A stretch of DNA of 5,527 bases from Steroidobacteraceae bacterium (GTDB lineage: Bacteria; Pseudomonadota; Gammaproteobacteria; Steroidobacterales; Steroidobacteraceae): positions 1 to 5,527 of the forward strand of contig JAICKZ010000217.1 in NCBI GenBank assembly GCA_025927665.1, written 5' to 3'. Of the stretch, positions 4,347 through 5,527 are shown piece after piece. Position 1 is the stretch's first letter; every line of letters starts with the position of its first letter. The position numbers and the translations under genes were made by a program. The notes under the pieces were generated by a model that saw only the letters and a list, made by a program, of their open reading frames with translations, made no database searches and had not been told where the DNA came from.

Positions 4347-5527
4347 TTAATGATGTTCAATGTACTCACGAATACGATGCGCGGCTTCATTGCATTCATC
4401 TACCGTGGCAACCAATGAAATACGTAAACGACCTTTGCCTGGATCGCCTTGCGGTGTTGGTCGAGATAAATAGCTACCCGGTAATATCATGATATGTTGT
4501 TGTTCGAATAACTCACGCGTAAATCGTTTATCGTCTTCAACCAATGGCCATAAATAAAAACCGGCTGCGGGCGCATGCACATCCATCACGGGTTGCAGTA
4601 TTGGTAACACGGTGGTGAATTTCTGTTGATACAAACGACGATTCTCAATCACATGCGTTTCATCTTGCCATGCCAAGGTACTCGCTGCTTGCGTTGGCAA
4701 CGACATGGCGCAACCATGATAGGTGCGATAAAGCAGGTAAGATTTAAGAATATCTACATCACCCGCAACGAAACCGGAGCGCAAGCCAGGCACACTGGAC
4801 CGCTTGGACAAGCTATGAAACACCACGCAATGTTTGAATGTTGTATTGCCCATCGCGGCAGCCGCTTCCAGTAAGCCAATGGGCGGCTGTGATTCGTTGA
4901 GATAAATTTCCGAATAACATTCATCCGATGCAATTATAAAATTGTATTGTTCCGCTAATTGCAATGCGCGCTTCAAGTAATCCAGTGACATGACTGCGCC
5001 CGTGGGATTACCGGGAGAACATAAAAATAAAACTTGGCAACGCTTCCAGGTTTCTGCACTGATACTTTCAAGATCAGGCAAGAAATGATTCGCCGCCGTG
5101 GTATTCAAAAATATAGGTTCAGCATCGGCAAGCAACGCTGCGCCTTCATAGATTTGATAAAAAGGATTGGGCATCAATACTGCGGGTTTTGTATTACCGC
5201 TGCGTTCAATCACTGCCTGCACAAACGCGAAAAGCGCTTCACGTGTGCCAGTCACCGGAATAACCATGTTGTCCGCATTGATTGAATTAATCGGCAAGTG
5301 GAACCGTTTGGTTAACCATGTAGCAATGGCTTGCCGTAACTCCGGCGTACCTGCAGTCAAAGGATAGTTGCCCAGGCCTTGTAGATTATTCAATAACGCT
5401 TCAGCAATGAATGCAGGGGCCGCATGTCGCGGTTCACCAATTTGCAATGCGATTAATTTCTTGTTGGTGTCAGGTTTGCTATTCGCAAGCAGCGTACGCA
5501 AGCGTTCAAACGGATAGGGTTTCAGCA
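4347..5527 (-). CDS. dapC: N-succinyl-diaminopimelate aminotransferase (partial, start beyond right edge)
   Basis: A fold-type I, PLP-dependent aminotransferase that interconverts N-succinyl-2-amino-6-oxopimelate and N-succinyl-LL-diaminopimelate with glutamate, in the cytoplasm. The frame is open to the window edge, and the first visible residues LKPYPFERLRTLLANS fit the usual DapC N-terminus, so only a few codons are missing; the TTG at 5501 is an internal leucine. Counting that leucine as residue 1, visible motifs are IGEPRH (21-26), YPLTAGTPELRQAI (46-59), GTREAL (85-90), PNPFYQIYEG (111-120), CSPGNPTGAV (161-170), SDECYSEIY (192-200, Asp193 contacting the PLP nitrogen, Tyr196 its hydroxyl), and SLSKRSSVPGLRSGF (230-244) with the PLP lysine Lys233. 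GRLRISLV (357-364) holds the substrate-carboxylate arginine. Its position directly upstream of dapD in the same direction supports dapC over a general aminotransferase; ArgD-type enzymes, which often do this job, have a different sequence pattern. All catalytic residues are present. Confidence 0.92.
   Translation of the reverse strand, partial: LKPYPFERLRTLLANSKPDTNKKLIALQIGEPRHAAPAFIAEALLNNLQGLGNYPLTAGTPELRQAIATWLTKRFHLPINSINADNMVIPVTGTREALFAFVQAVIERSGNTKPAVLMPNPFYQIYEGAALLADAEPIFLNTTAANHFLPDLESISAETWKRCQVLFLCSPGNPTGAVMSLDYLKRALQLAEQYNFIIASDECYSEIYLNESQPPIGLLEAAAAMGNTTFKHCVVFHSLSKRSSVPGLRSGFVAGDVDILKSYLLYRTYHGCAMSLPTQAASTLAWQDETHVIENRRLYQQKFTTVLPILQPVMDVHAPAAGFYLWPLVEDDKRFTRELFEQQHIMILPGSYLSRPTPQGDPGKGRLRISLVATVDECNEAAHRIREYIEHH

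Noticed and set aside
4626..5367. Three plus-strand ORFs of 66-83 residues
   Set aside because: They are antisense to dapC, whose PLP-binding motifs are continuous through the region.
1..5527. CRISPR array, tRNA, rRNA or riboswitch
   Set aside because: No regularly spaced repeats, cloverleaf or conserved riboswitch core was seen when reading both strands; the lysine riboswitch would not be expected here and its motifs are not visible upstream of dapD.

Overview
The window looks like chromosomal DNA of a proteobacterium, most likely a gammaproteobacterium of moderate GC. The main reason is the dapC-dapD pair (succinylase branch of lysine/diaminopimelate synthesis) in Gram-negative form, together with lipoprotein signals and a short interspersed palindrome of a kind common in proteobacteria. 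The species cannot be fixed from the sequence alone.

Left part, plus strand (1-1455). The first 120 bases are the end of an insertion sequence whose transposase gene points out of the window. The IS has inserted into an ATP-binding-protein gene. Only the C-terminal part of that gene is left (121-531), still showing the GHKL/HATPase G1 box and lid glycines but without the N-box. It is followed, with a 4-base ATGA overlap, by a complete STAS-like protein of the DUF4325 type (528-878). Then, with an 8-base overlap, comes a two-helix membrane protein with a helical cytoplasmic tail (871-1455). Together these look like a compact ATPase / STAS-like / membrane-protein module, possibly a partner-switching system with a membrane output. 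The IS has broken its first gene. This stretch is visibly more AT-rich than the dap genes.

Middle (1456-1695) is a convergent intergenic region of 240 bases. It holds a perfect 9-bp inverted repeat and one doubtful 44-codon ORF.

Right part, minus strand (1696-5527). Reading in the direction of transcription: dapC (start outside the window), a 180-base gap with a palindromic repeat, dapD, then 25 bases later a small lipoprotein, a 259-residue exported protein, and a second lipoprotein about 59% identical to the first over the mature part. The two lipoproteins resemble the periplasmic domain of ExbD/TolR, and both carry Asp at position +2, which predicts inner-membrane retention. The exported protein appears to contain two diverged copies of one cysteine-containing domain. 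The three envelope genes have no obvious link to lysine synthesis and are probably accessory genes added behind dapD.

The items most worth following up are the disrupted ATPase-DUF4325-membrane module and the duplicated ExbD-like lipoproteins flanking an unrecognised exported protein.
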